Counted from the first letter of the stretch, positions 49,279-58,361 are shown. The stretch is DNA of 64,000 nt from Mucilaginibacter sp. (GCA_031292485.1 JARLHA010000060.1:25827-89826); one strand, 5' to 3'. Notes: generated by a model not told the origin, from the letters alone. A program made the numbers and translations.

Positions 49279-49400
49279 TTATAGCAAATGGTAATGAGCC
49301 AGAATAGGATGATCAGCAGAACCAGCCAGCCAATTACAATGGCATAGAATTGGTTCCAGCTGCGGATGAATGATGGCAGCTCCGGATCAGGCGTTTTCAC
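49275..49400 (-). CDS. 41-residue single-pass membrane protein, partner of symporter
   Basis: On the minus strand GTG 49400 opens KTPDPELPSFIRSWNQFYAI followed by one hydrophobic segment (VIGWLVLLIILFWLITI) and ends at TGA 49275-49277. It overlaps the start of the symporter (ATGA) and, by 14 bases, the end of the upstream 64-residue gene. Overlap at both sides, one clear membrane helix and a short cytosolic head argue that it is real. It may act as a small subunit of the symporter, as known for other symporter families; that is inference. Confidence 0.65.
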   Translation of the reverse strand: MKTPDPELPSFIRSWNQFYAIVIGWLVLLIILFWLITICYK

Positions 49401-49581
49401 GGCCTTTTACCAAAAGCTGGCGGAAAAAGCCGGCAAAAAGGAAACCAACAATACCTAAAATAACAACCAGTTGCCAGGTTTGATTGATAACCACCCCAAT
49501 AAACAGGCCGGTTAAGGTGCCAACCAATCTGAATATAGTTTTGTAGTTTTTTTCGTCTTCTTCGTTATGATGATGTGCCAT
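49387..49581 (-). CDS. Small two-helix membrane protein
   Basis: A 64-residue protein (from ATG 49581) with a His-rich, acidic head (AHHHNEEDEKNYKTIFRLVG) and two hydrophobic segments (about 22-35 and 39-54). It is the first gene of the run into the 41-residue protein and the symporter. The layout resembles AtpZ-like or other small inner-membrane proteins, but I do not assign a family. Confidence 0.65.
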   Translation of the reverse strand: MAHHHNEEDEKNYKTIFRLVGTLTGLFIGVVINQTWQLVVILGIVGFLFAGFFRQLLVKGRENA

Positions 49582-49655
49582 GTTGAAATTATTTGATTGC
49601 AAATATATTAATTGAGTTTGAAATTTTTGTGTGTTGATGTTTAAAACAGGTCAGA

Positions 49656-49928
49656 ATGGCTGCGTATTTAATTCGACTTAATAAAGAATCGATAAAAGCC
49701 CGAAAATTAAAAAAAGCCAAATTAAAATTAACAGGGCTTTTTTGTAACTTCGGGTATACCTTAACAAAATTGAAAATTTACAATAAAACGTGTTTATTTA
49801 TTGGCTTTATCCTTGTAGCCGTTCCCAATTGGTATCCGCAGTATCAAAATATTTATAAATATCTTATACAGTTAATTGGAATATTTTTAATGTTATGGGC
49901 TTTCAGAAAACCAAGAAATAAAAAATAA
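49656..49928 (+). CDS. Uncertain small membrane protein
   Basis: An open frame of 90 residues with two hydrophobic stretches in its second half (CLFIGFILVAV and LIQLIGIFLMLWAF). The first third overlaps a possible hairpin (AAAAGCCC 49694-49701 and GGGCTTTT 49734-49741), so a shorter start, TTG 49770 (53 residues), is possible. No family recognised and no operon partner. Keep as tentative. Confidence 0.4.
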   Translation: MAAYLIRLNKESIKARKLKKAKLKLTGLFCNFGYTLTKLKIYNKTCLFIGFILVAVPNWYPQYQNIYKYLIQLIGIFLMLWAFRKPRNKK

Positions 49929-49996
49929 TCTTGTCGCAACTCATATATAGTTGCCATTTTTATATTTTAGTCAATGCCCGACATGGCTCGTAAATA

Positions 49997-50028
49997 ATTG
50001 CCTCATATTAAAACATTCCTTATATTTG
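49997..50028 (+). promoter_or_regulatory. Bacteroidota-type promoter of PIN toxin operon
   Basis: ATTG (49997-50000), a 20-base spacer, then TATATTTG (50021-50028). The -7 box ends 3 bases before the antitoxin ATG at 50032, so the transcript would begin at or beside the start codon (leaderless). Confidence 0.55.
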
Positions 50029-50031
50029 AGT

Positions 50032-50268
50032 ATGGACACTATTCAAATTGAAATACTGGACCCCAAGGCACGCAAATTACTTAAGAATCTTGCCGAAATG
50101 AACCTTATTTCTATCAGGAAACCATCTGATGACGGTTTTTTGAGCCTTGTGAATAAAATACGGGCTAAAGCAAAAAACAACCCTCCGTCTTTGGATGAAA
50201 TTACTAAAGAAGTTGAGATCGTAAGAGCAGAAAGGTATGCGAACTCAAAAAAACAGGGTAATCATTGA
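50032..50268 (+). CDS. Antitoxin partner of PIN toxin
   Basis: A 78-residue protein starting at ATG 50032 with MDTIQIEILDPKARKLLKNL, a small helical antitoxin-like pattern (IEILDPKA is common in antitoxins of this group). It overlaps the PIN toxin by 32 bases. The longer reading upstream passes through the promoter and is rejected. Confidence 0.82.
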   Translation: MDTIQIEILDPKARKLLKNLAEMNLISIRKPSDDGFLSLVNKIRAKAKNNPPSLDEITKEVEIVRAERYANSKKQGNH

Positions 50269-50650
50269 TACCAATCTCTGGATTAGTTTTTTGCTGACAA
50301 AAGATTTTTCAACTTTTGACAAGATTGTTGCAGCCAACAAACTAACACTTATCTTTAGTCAGGAGTTGGTTGACGAGTTTGTTGAGGTAACGCAAAGGGA
50401 TAAATTCAGAAAATATTTCCCTTTGAAGGATGTAGAAAATCTTCTGCTAAAAATTAAAAACAGGGCAATGTTTATCAACGTCACAAGCAATGTTTCCATT
50501 TGCAGGGACATTAAAGATAATTTTTTATTAGCCCTTGCCATGGATAGTAATGCTACCCACTTAATAACCGGCGATAAGGACCTCCTTGTACTTGAAAAAT
50601 TCGTCAACACAAAAATCCTGACGATGGCTGAATACCTAATGTCTCAATGA
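50237..50650 (+). CDS. PIN-domain toxin
   Basis: A 137-residue PIN endoribonuclease of the TIGR00305-like group. Acidic residues for metal binding are in VIIDTNLWISFL (Asp near 11), LIFSQELVDEFVEV (Glu near 47), CRDIKDNFLLALAMD (Asp near 93) and LITGDKDLL (Asp near 117). It overlaps the antitoxin by 32 bases. All four acidic positions are kept, so the toxin is probably active. Confidence 0.9.
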   Translation: MRTQKNRVIIDTNLWISFLLTKDFSTFDKIVAANKLTLIFSQELVDEFVEVTQRDKFRKYFPLKDVENLLLKIKNRAMFINVTSNVSICRDIKDNFLLALAMDSNATHLITGDKDLLVLEKFVNTKILTMAEYLMSQ

Positions 50651-50668
50651 GGCAGTCTAATTGCTAGT

Positions 50669-53188
50669 TTACGGCTGATTCTTCGGCTTGCTCAATAAAT
50701 TCACAAACAGCCTGTACGCTCCCGGAACCCCCGCTGGCAATTGCCTGAAGAAAGCGAGCGAGGTATAAACAAACCTGCCCTGCCCGTAATTGCCGACGAT
50801 CAGCGCGCCATTATTGGCCGCTTCGCCCGGGTCATTCATTTGCAGCGGGGCTTTATAGTTAGGGTCGATGTCGCCGACAAAGTATAAACCCCGTTCCTGT
50901 ACCCAGCCGTTAAAGTCATCCTGGGTTATTTTATTCGGATAGTTAAGCAATGGCTCCTGCGGATCCAGAACAGTAATTTTAGCATCTTCATCGGTAACCC
51001 TTTTGTTTACGATGCTGAACGGGTACGGGCCAATGTTTTTGGTAGCCAGTCCGTTGTTATTATTATATTGTACTACCAGATTGCCGCCTTTCTTTACATA
51101 TTCCAGCAGTTTGGGTTGCTCCACCGCCAGGCGCGGGTTTACATTATAGGCCCGCACCCCGGTAATAATGGCATCGTATCCCGACAGGTCGCCATTCAAT
51201 ATTTCATTTTCACTTAAAATGTGCACCTCAAAACCAGCTTGTTTAAGTGCGTCGGGCACCAAATCTCCTGCACCTTGAATATAACCGATCTTTTTGCCAA
51301 CAATATTTAAATTAAGGTCGATCAGCTTCGCCTCTGCCGGCGGGAACAATGTAATATTCGGGATATGCTCATACTTAATATGCTGGATCCCCATTGAAAA
51401 CTGTTTGCCGCCTATTTCAACAATGGCCTCCAGTTCTGTTGTTTGAGGGGGATTGCCGGTTGGCGTTACTTCAAAATTCCCTGCCCATTCATCACCTTTA
51501 TTTTTTCCGGTAAAATCAATTTTCTCGGGACTAACTTTCCATCCTGCCATTGGTTTTATGCTGATGCTGCCGGTAGCTTTGGTAAAGCTTTGCAGTTTGA
51601 TCTCCACAAACTGTGATTGTTTGGAGTTGAAAATGTAGTTTTTTGCCGTGATATTGGCGGTAACCGGTGGCGTAATCTCCACCGGCTGGTAAATTTCCCC
51701 TTTGGCGGGGTCAACATATTTGTAAACCAGCTTTCTGTCCGATATAATTTCATGACCATCAATCTGAAATGCAAATTCAACCACCGGCGCATCCGGGTTT
51801 TCCGGATCGCCAATATTGCCGGCATTGCTAACATCATAGCTGCCGTTATGATGGGAGGATTCCAGCCAATAGGGCTGCGATATTTTAGCTGCGATGCAAT
51901 CATTGCTAAAGGTCTGGACTTCGTTAGCAGGGAGAGCCTTTTCTTTACCGGTAACAGGCAGATCATAGTGGGCCATAGTTTCCATAAAGTCTGAAGTGTT
52001 GCCCGCATTATCCGGATGCTGGATGACAGTAAGGCCATCTAACGAAATGTTCAGGCCATAACGGCTGATCACCTGCGACCGTATATTCATCTGGTCGCCC
52101 CGGGCATAAGCAGGCTCCGCAGTATAAGCTTCAAACCACAATCCCGCACAGGCCGCTATTAAATTATTCAGTTCTTTGGATTTTTGTGTACGCCAGAATT
52201 CATCCGGCACTTTATCTATTTTGTCCGATAGCGCAACCAATGACTTTACTGATTTCTCCGGGTGGTCCATATCAAAATCCTTACGGATCTTTTCAATGGC
52301 CGATCCTACCGCTTCACCTCCTTTTACGCGGCCCCAGGTATTGTTCACGCCATCCATCAGGTCGGTTTTTGGGGCATCGCCCAAAATAGTTTTAAAGAAC
52401 TCAAATGCCTGGCCACGTTGCCTGGCCGAGCCGAAACCCTGTGTTTTATGGTTGGAGCGGCTTTCTGCAGCCATTTCACCGTAGCCTTTGCCTATGATGG
52501 GGTTATAAACGCCTACATCGATTTTAAACTGGTCGGGTGCCGTAGTGTTTATTGTTCCGAAACTGAAGGTGTTCCATAGTAATCTTTTGGCTTGCCAGGT
52601 TTGTACATATTTCAGCTGTTCAGGAAAGCGGTTAGGGTCAGCTGCGGCGGTAAATGCTTCTTGTGCCAGTATAGCAGATGACGTATGATGCCCGTGGCCG
52701 CCTTCGCCGGTAGTGGGGAAGCGACAGATGATTACATCCGGCCTGAATTTACGGATCACCCAAACCACATCGCTTAAAACTTTTTCCTTATCCCAAATTT
52801 TTAACGTTTCGCCCGGCCCTTTTGAGAAACCAAAATCGTTGGCGCGGGTAAAAAACTGTTCGGCGCCATCAACTTTGCGGGCAGCCAGCAATTCCTGGGT
52901 GCGGATCAAGCCTAACAACTCGCTTTGCTCGTTGCCGATGAGGTTTTGGCCGCCATCGCCGCGCGTCATTGAAAGATAGCCGGTGCGGTAGTGTTTTTCA
53001 TTAGCCAGATAAGCCAGTAAGCGGGTGTTTTCATCATCGGGGTGTGCTGCCACATAAAGCACACTCCCTAAAACATCCAGCTTTTTAAAATTTTGCTCAA
53101 TTGAAACCAGGTCGGCAGGGGGCGCGGTTTGCGCGAAGCTGCATTGAGCTGCACATAAAAACGCGATAAAAATTTTGATGCGGTTCAT
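50669..53188 (-). CDS. Exported PIG-L deacetylase with long C-terminus
   Basis: An 839-residue protein starting at ATG 53188 with a signal peptide (about 1-19, ending SFA-QT). The PIG-L/LmbE zinc site is VAAHPDDENTRLLAY (near 46) with GHGHHTSSAI (near 165). Family enzymes remove acetyl groups from GlcNAc-type substrates. The middle is a beta-rich part, and residues about 640-800 resemble a ThuA/glutamine-amidotransferase-like fold (YDAIITGVRAYNVNPRLAVE). The domain combination is common in Bacteroidota. Periplasmic; substrate unknown. Confidence 0.88.
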   Translation of the reverse strand: MNRIKIFIAFLCAAQCSFAQTAPPADLVSIEQNFKKLDVLGSVLYVAAHPDDENTRLLAYLANEKHYRTGYLSMTRGDGGQNLIGNEQSELLGLIRTQELLAARKVDGAEQFFTRANDFGFSKGPGETLKIWDKEKVLSDVVWVIRKFRPDVIICRFPTTGEGGHGHHTSSAILAQEAFTAAADPNRFPEQLKYVQTWQAKRLLWNTFSFGTINTTAPDQFKIDVGVYNPIIGKGYGEMAAESRSNHKTQGFGSARQRGQAFEFFKTILGDAPKTDLMDGVNNTWGRVKGGEAVGSAIEKIRKDFDMDHPEKSVKSLVALSDKIDKVPDEFWRTQKSKELNNLIAACAGLWFEAYTAEPAYARGDQMNIRSQVISRYGLNISLDGLTVIQHPDNAGNTSDFMETMAHYDLPVTGKEKALPANEVQTFSNDCIAAKISQPYWLESSHHNGSYDVSNAGNIGDPENPDAPVVEFAFQIDGHEIISDRKLVYKYVDPAKGEIYQPVEITPPVTANITAKNYIFNSKQSQFVEIKLQSFTKATGSISIKPMAGWKVSPEKIDFTGKNKGDEWAGNFEVTPTGNPPQTTELEAIVEIGGKQFSMGIQHIKYEHIPNITLFPPAEAKLIDLNLNIVGKKIGYIQGAGDLVPDALKQAGFEVHILSENEILNGDLSGYDAIITGVRAYNVNPRLAVEQPKLLEYVKKGGNLVVQYNNNNGLATKNIGPYPFSIVNKRVTDEDAKITVLDPQEPLLNYPNKITQDDFNGWVQERGLYFVGDIDPNYKAPLQMNDPGEAANNGALIVGNYGQGRFVYTSLAFFRQLPAGVPGAYRLFVNLLSKPKNQP

Positions 53189-53254
53189 AGCTAACAAATA
53201 TATTGAAAGATAGATAGCATATTAAAGTGTATCAAGAATTTAACAATGCGGGGA

Positions 53255-53364
53255 GATTTCGGAAGTCGGATGTTCGATTTCGGATTTATTTGGCATCTAT
53301 GCGATGATAAATAACCTTCCAACATTGCAACCTTCCAACCTTCCAACTTTCCACCCTCAACCTG
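53255..53364. repeat. TTCGGATGTTCG and CCTTCCAAC iterated words
   Basis: Bases 53255-53292 hold the TTCGGATG/TTCGATTTCGG word; 21 bases (53267-53287) equal 36185-36205. Bases 53313-53364 repeat AACCTTCCAAC, the reverse-complement word of 26107-26200. Opposite arms are not seen. It lies between divergent PIG-L and TetR genes. Confidence 0.72.
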
Positions 53365-53428
53365 TCCAATTTTTGATTGCATGATCGTAATTGAAATAAT
53401 TGAAAACAATAATTATTCCCCATTTGTT

Positions 53429-53515
53429 AATCAATCGTTTAATTTTTTTATGATGATTATCAAACACTTAATCTAACTTGACAAAGCAATGACCAAACCA
53501 ATCAATCGTTTGATT
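53429..53515. promoter_or_regulatory. Two palindromic operators upstream of TetR efflux operon
   Basis: AATCAATCGTTTGATT (53500-53515) is a palindrome with 6-base arms around TCGT; AATCAATCGTTTAATT (53429-53444) is a near copy 71 bases upstream. The nearer site ends 19 bases before the TetR ATG at 53535. The pair fits autorepression by TetR of the efflux operon. Confidence 0.62.
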
Positions 53516-53534
53516 AGTTTTGTGCTTTAAAGCA

Positions 53535-54182
53535 ATGGATAAAGATAAAATTGATAAAAAGGACCATATCCTTGACGTAGCCGAAAGGGTGTTTTCGGAC
53601 CTCGGCTTCGACGGGGCCTCCACCCGGATGATCTCGGGTGAGGCGGGTGTAAATATGGCAATGCTCAATTACTATTTTGGGTCGAAGGAAGGTCTGTTCC
53701 TGGCGGTTTTTGAACGGAAAATTTCTTCATTTCAAACTCTGCTTCAAAATATCGGCAACGATGAAAGCATATCATCGTGGGACAAACTGGAAAAATGCAT
53801 TGATAATTATGTTGACAGGATGATTGTCAATAATTGCTTTCAGAAACTCATCAACCGCGAAATGTCCATGGGTAAACGCTGGGACCTTACCGATAAGATC
53901 ACCGAAATATTGATGATCAATGTGATGGAGTTAAAAAAAATATTTGAAGAAGGGATCAAAAACGGCAGCTTCAGGAAAGATATCGATCCCGAACTAATGA
54001 TAGCGACCATTTTTGGCACCAAAAATTATATCATCAATGCGCCACATATAGCATCTTTAATGCTGGGGCACGATATCCGGGACGAAAAGTTTTTGGAAGA
54101 AAAATTCAAACCGAGGTTCAAAACGTACATGAAACAGCTCTTAAAATCTTACTTAATGAACGACAATGATTACAATAAATAA
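53535..54182 (+). CDS. TetR/AcrR-family regulator of efflux operon
   Basis: A 215-residue regulator starting at ATG 53535 (the longer TTG reading is rejected). The helix-turn-helix is ILDVAERVFSDLGFDGASTR ... ISGEAGVNMAMLNYYFGSKE (residues about 9-55). The C-terminal domain is helical (TetR_C_24-like or similar). It overlaps the TolC gene by 17 bases, so it is the first gene of the efflux operon and likely represses it. Confidence 0.92.
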   Translation: MDKDKIDKKDHILDVAERVFSDLGFDGASTRMISGEAGVNMAMLNYYFGSKEGLFLAVFERKISSFQTLLQNIGNDESISSWDKLEKCIDNYVDRMIVNNCFQKLINREMSMGKRWDLTDKITEILMINVMELKKIFEEGIKNGSFRKDIDPELMIATIFGTKNYIINAPHIASLMLGHDIRDEKFLEEKFKPRFKTYMKQLLKSYLMNDNDYNK

Positions 54183-55533
54183 ACACACCAACCTAAAATT
54201 TTTTAATGCCGCTGCCGCAACGTTTAAACGTTTTATCGCCCCGGCATTTATTTTAACTTTATTTAGCCTTAATGCGGTTAAAGCCCAGGACAGGGTGATC
54301 ACCCTTGATGAAGCCCTGAAAATGGGCCTGGCAAACAGCAACGTAGTAAAGCTTTCAAAAGCAAAGATCGACCAGGCTATTTCGCAGTATAACCAGGCGA
54401 AAGATAACATATTGCCTACCGGAAAAGCCAGTTTTACTTATGACCGCGCCGAGATCCCGGCAAACAAACTGGATTTTGGCCCGACGAGCTTATCGTTGCC
54501 CAAAAGCGCTGATGCTTTTCTCGGTATTGCTTCTGTTAACGAAGTAATTTATGGGGGCAACCGCTTAAAATATGCAGAACAGTCGACAGAGCTGTTGGCG
54601 CAGATCTCGCGGATTGATGCCGAAAACGATAAGGACGCCGTAGCTTACGATATCATCAACCAATACTACAACCTTTACAAGGTTTTAAAAAGCAAAAAGG
54701 TTGTTGAACAAAACCTGGCAACTGTAGATCAGCAAATAAAACAAGCCCAGCGTTTTTTCGACCAGGGTATCGTTACCAAAAATGATGTACTTCGGTTCCA
54801 GTTGCAACGCGCAAATATTGAGTTAAACGGCATCGACCTGGAAACCAACAGAAAAATTGTGAACTATAACCTTAATATCCTGCTTGGTTTGCCCGAAGGA
54901 ACACAATTGGCTATTAACGACATCGCTGATGCCGACAGGCAGGTTGCGCCGGTAACAGCTTATATAGATACTGCTTTGGCTAAGCGCACTGAAGTCAGGT
55001 CGCTTGATCTCCGCTCTCAGGTTGCCGAAACAAATGTTAAAAACATAAAGGCCAATGCGCTTCCATCGGTGAATGCATCGGCTGCAGCCTACTATATCGA
55101 TACACAGATTGATCCTTTTCCGCAAAGCGGAAAATATATTTTACCCCTCACCTTAGGTGTCGGCGTTTCATGGAACTTCTCAACCCTGTGGACCAATAAA
55201 AATAAAGTAGCGGAGGCGAAGATCCAGCAGGATGAAGTGTCGCTGAATAAACTTATCACCATGAACAATGTGAGGCGGGAGGTAAACGAGGACTATCAAA
55301 ACTATGTGATGGCGCTCGATAAGATAAAGCTATTGCAAACATCGATAGAACAGGCAGGGGAAAATAACAAGATCCTCGAATCAAAATACAAAAGCAATAT
55401 CGCTTCAGCAACTGACAGGGCCGACGCAGAAACATTGCTTTACCAGGCAGAGATTAACCTTGAACTGGCGAAAGCCGACGCAGGACTGGCCTATTATACT
55501 TTAATAAAATCAACCGGAAAACTCAACAAGTAA
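54166..55533 (+). CDS. TolC-family outer membrane efflux protein
   Basis: A 455-residue outer-membrane channel protein with a signal sequence (the hydrophobic stretch near 22-40) and two OEP repeats starting at VITLDEALKMGLANSNVVKL (near 45) and after residue 260. Periplasmic coiled-coil segments are visible. It pairs with the HlyD and MFS proteins below to make a three-part pump. It overlaps the TetR gene by 17 bases. Confidence 0.92.
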   Translation: MITINKHTNLKFFNAAAATFKRFIAPAFILTLFSLNAVKAQDRVITLDEALKMGLANSNVVKLSKAKIDQAISQYNQAKDNILPTGKASFTYDRAEIPANKLDFGPTSLSLPKSADAFLGIASVNEVIYGGNRLKYAEQSTELLAQISRIDAENDKDAVAYDIINQYYNLYKVLKSKKVVEQNLATVDQQIKQAQRFFDQGIVTKNDVLRFQLQRANIELNGIDLETNRKIVNYNLNILLGLPEGTQLAINDIADADRQVAPVTAYIDTALAKRTEVRSLDLRSQVAETNVKNIKANALPSVNASAAAYYIDTQIDPFPQSGKYILPLTLGVGVSWNFSTLWTNKNKVAEAKIQQDEVSLNKLITMNNVRREVNEDYQNYVMALDKIKLLQTSIEQAGENNKILESKYKSNIASATDRADAETLLYQAEINLELAKADAGLAYYTLIKSTGKLNK

Positions 55534-55623
55534 ATGTGCAGATGGCAAATGAGCGGATGTGCAGATTAAAAAAATTAAACATTCACCTATTCATTAATTC
55601 ACTAAATCACTAATTCAACAATT
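55534..55623. repeat. ATGTGCAGATG word and ACTAATTCAACAATT word
   Basis: Directly after the TolC stop, ATGTGCAGATGGCAAATGAG and GGATGTGCAGAT (55534-55566) form one arm of the family at 19909-20084. Then TTCACTAAATCACTAATTC and the exact 15-mer ACTAATTCAACAATT (55609-55623) recur from 36214-36228. The repeat lies before the HlyD start. Confidence 0.7.
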
Positions 55624-55631
55624 AAAATACC

Positions 55632-56696
55632 ATGGCAAAGGCAAATGACTCAATGGAAAACGAAACTAAAAAGAAACCCAACAAGGTACTCCCGATTATT
55701 TTAGGGTTGATACTTGTTGCCGGGATTATTTTCGGGATCAAAGAATATATATACTATGGAAAACACGTCGATACCGATGATGCACAGATCGACGGCGACA
55801 TCAGCCCTGTTGTTGCAAGGGTAGGTGGCTATGTTGATAGTATCTACTTCCAGGAAAATACACATGTTAATAAGGATCAGGAACTGGTAAAAATTGACGA
55901 CCAGGATTATAAAATAAAACTTGAACAGGCAGAAGCGGCCAAAACCGGCGCCAGCCAAAATATCAATGTAGGCCAGTCGCAAATTTTTGAAAATGCGGCC
56001 AACTCATCAAGCGCAAAAGCAAAGGTTGCATCCGCTTCAGCTCAGCTGGAAAAAGTTACCAAGGACTATGCACGATATGCAAACCTGGTACAGGATGGAT
56101 CGATCACCAAACAACAATTTGACCAGGCTAAAGCCGATTTGGAAACAGCCCAGGCAAATTACAGGGCAGCGCAGGATCAGTATAAAGCTGCGGTTGAACT
56201 TGAAGGTGCAACAAAAAATCAACTGAATGTTACCCACACCGGCGTAACGCAGAAGCAGGTGGACGTTGATTACGCCCAATTGCAATTATCCTACACGCAA
56301 ATTAAATCACCTGCCAGTGGCATGGTGTCAAAAAAGAATGTGCAGATCGGGCAGTTGGTACAAGCCGGGCAAACACTGTTCTCTATTGTTAACGATAGCA
56401 GTATCTATATCACAGCTAACTTTAAAGAAACCCAGTTAGATAAAATACGCTCCGGACAAAAAGTTGAAATTGAGGTGGACGCTTACCCTGAAATGAAATT
56501 AAAAGGAGAAGTTTTCAATTTTTCACCGGCAACCGGCGCTGAATTTTCGTTACTGCCTCCTGACAATGCTACCGGTAACTTCGTTAAGGTTGTTCAGCGT
56601 GTGCCTGTGAAAATTAAGATCAGCGGCAGCAAAGAAGATATGGACAGGCTTCACCCGGGTATGAGCGTGAATGTTTCTGTGATCGTCGCTGAATAA
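55632..56696 (+). CDS. HlyD/EmrA-family membrane fusion protein
   Basis: A 354-residue periplasmic adaptor with an N-terminal membrane anchor (about 20-40: VLPIILGLILVAGIIFGI), a biotinyl-lipoyl-like part (HVDTDDAQIDGDISPVVARV), a coiled coil (about 110-210), and a beta-barrel part (TQIKSPASGMVSKKNVQIGQ). It links the MFS pump to TolC. Typical EmrA length and order. Confidence 0.92.
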   Translation: MAKANDSMENETKKKPNKVLPIILGLILVAGIIFGIKEYIYYGKHVDTDDAQIDGDISPVVARVGGYVDSIYFQENTHVNKDQELVKIDDQDYKIKLEQAEAAKTGASQNINVGQSQIFENAANSSSAKAKVASASAQLEKVTKDYARYANLVQDGSITKQQFDQAKADLETAQANYRAAQDQYKAAVELEGATKNQLNVTHTGVTQKQVDVDYAQLQLSYTQIKSPASGMVSKKNVQIGQLVQAGQTLFSIVNDSSIYITANFKETQLDKIRSGQKVEIEVDAYPEMKLKGEVFNFSPATGAEFSLLPPDNATGNFVKVVQRVPVKIKISGSKEDMDRLHPGMSVNVSVIVAE

Positions 56697-56698
56697 GC

Positions 56699-56783
56699 TA
56701 TAGTTGATAGTTGATAGTTCATGGTTCATGGTTCATAGCTGTTTTTGCTGCTTCCATGAACTATGAACTATGAACTATGAACC
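56699..56783. repeat. AGTTGATAGTTCATGG iterated palindromic repeat
   Basis: Left arm 56699-56739 repeats TAGTTGATAGTTGATAGTTC and ATGGTTCATGG; right arm 56751-56783 repeats CATGAACTATGAACTATG. It is a near-perfect hairpin between the HlyD stop and the MFS gene, related to the TAGTCCATGG word at 23172-23309. Confidence 0.85.
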
Positions 56784-56813
56784 CAATTAAATTAACACAA
56801 CAATAAAAAAATA

Positions 56814-58361
56814 ATGGCTGAAACTGGCTTTAGAAAGTGGATCATTACGATTACGGTTATCGTTGCTTCGTTGCTGGAGCTCATTGATACCACCATCGTA
56901 AACGTATCCTTGCCTGTCATCCAGGGTAACCTGGGTGCCACGCTGGAGGATGTTGCCTGGGTGGTTACCGGATACGCCGTTGCGAACGTAATTGTACTCC
57001 CCATGTCCGGGTGGCTTGGAAGCCGGTTCGGGCGAAAAAATTATTTCATAACTTCTATTATCGTATTTACCATAGCATCTTTTCTCTGCGGCAATTCAAC
57101 CAGCCTGGATGAACTGGTGTTATTCAGAATATTACAGGGACTTGCCGGCGGTGGTTTGATATCAACTTCGCAGGCTATATTAATTGAGACCTGGCCACGC
57201 GAACAAATAGGAACAGCAACCGCGCTATTTGGTTTGGGAGCCGTTGTAGGGCCTACTGTGGGGCCAACTATCGGTGGGTATATTACCGACCATGCCACCT
57301 GGAGATGGATCTTTTATGTAAATATACCTGTTGGCGCTATTGCAGCATTTTGTGCTTACACCTTTGTGAGGGAAACACCAAAAGAAGCAAAAGGAAAGCC
57401 GGTTGACTGGTGGGGCATTGCCCTGCTGGCAGTTGCCGTAGGCAGTTTACAAACCATATTGGAAAAAGGTGAATCGGAAGACTGGTTTGCAAAAACCTAC
57501 ATACTTGTGCTTACCATTGCCGCAATTTTAGGCGTGTTCCTGTTTATATGGCGCGAAATGAGTATCGACTACCCGATAGTAAACTTCGGGATTATGCGGC
57601 ATCGAAGTTTCGCGGTGGGGATGTTTACCTCCTTTGTGCTCGGGTTCGGGTTATATGGCTCGGTCTTTGTGTTCCCGGTATTTTGTCAAAACCTGCTCGG
57701 CTTTTCGGCGCAGCAAACGGGCGAGCTTTTATTCCCTGGTGGATTGTGTACGATCATCATGATGCCCTTTATCGGTAAGATGCTTAACAGGGGCATACCG
57801 GCGCAATTTATGGCCACAGCCGGCATGTTTTTGTTCTTTGTGTTCACTACAATGCTAAGCAACTCAACCCTTGGTACAGGCGAAAAGGATGTGTTGATCC
57901 CCTTACTGATAAGAGGTGTAGGCATGGCCCTGTTGTTTGTTCCGCTAACAACGCTGGCGATAGCCGATTTGAAAGGGCCTGAGTTAGGGCAGGGTACCGG
58001 GTTAAACAATATGATGCGCCAGTTAGGCGGTTCATTTGGGATAGCGGTATTGACTACCATCATCCACATCCGCACCGCAAAACACAGAAGTGACCTGTTA
58101 TCGAACATTAACCCATATAACAACGCGTTCAACGACAGGCTGAATATGTACCAGCATGCCTTTATGGCAAAGGGGAAATCAGTAACAGATGCCCTGCATA
58201 TGGCTTATATGGCCATTGAAAGCGCGGTAACCCGGCAGTCAATATTGCTTACCTATGATGATGCTTATTGGATTTCAGGCCTGGTGATGTTGTTTTCGAT
58301 TCCGCTGCTTTATTTGCAGCCATTTAAGAAAGCAGTTAAAATGCCGGTTGACGCCCATTAA
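56814..58361 (+). CDS. EmrB/QacA-family MFS multidrug exporter
   Basis: A 515-residue DHA2 transporter with about 14 membrane segments. It begins with LLELIDTTIVNVSLPVIQGN (motif of DHA2 helix 1), has GSRFGRKNYFITSI (motif A region), and GAVVGPTVGPTIGGYITDH (antiporter motif C). With TolC and HlyD it forms a drug efflux system; drug specificity cannot be told. Followed by a strong terminator. Confidence 0.95.
   Translation: MAETGFRKWIITITVIVASLLELIDTTIVNVSLPVIQGNLGATLEDVAWVVTGYAVANVIVLPMSGWLGSRFGRKNYFITSIIVFTIASFLCGNSTSLDELVLFRILQGLAGGGLISTSQAILIETWPREQIGTATALFGLGAVVGPTVGPTIGGYITDHATWRWIFYVNIPVGAIAAFCAYTFVRETPKEAKGKPVDWWGIALLAVAVGSLQTILEKGESEDWFAKTYILVLTIAAILGVFLFIWREMSIDYPIVNFGIMRHRSFAVGMFTSFVLGFGLYGSVFVFPVFCQNLLGFSAQQTGELLFPGGLCTIIMMPFIGKMLNRGIPAQFMATAGMFLFFVFTTMLSNSTLGTGEKDVLIPLLIRGVGMALLFVPLTTLAIADLKGPELGQGTGLNNMMRQLGGSFGIAVLTTIIHIRTAKHRSDLLSNINPYNNAFNDRLNMYQHAFMAKGKSVTDALHMAYMAIESAVTRQSILLTYDDAYWISGLVMLFSIPLLYLQPFKKAVKMPVDAH

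Noticed and set aside
53191..53409. Open frame of 72 codons on the minus strand
   Set aside because: It is made of the iterated CCTTCCAAC and TTCGGATG repeat words; the peptide is only a translation of repeats.
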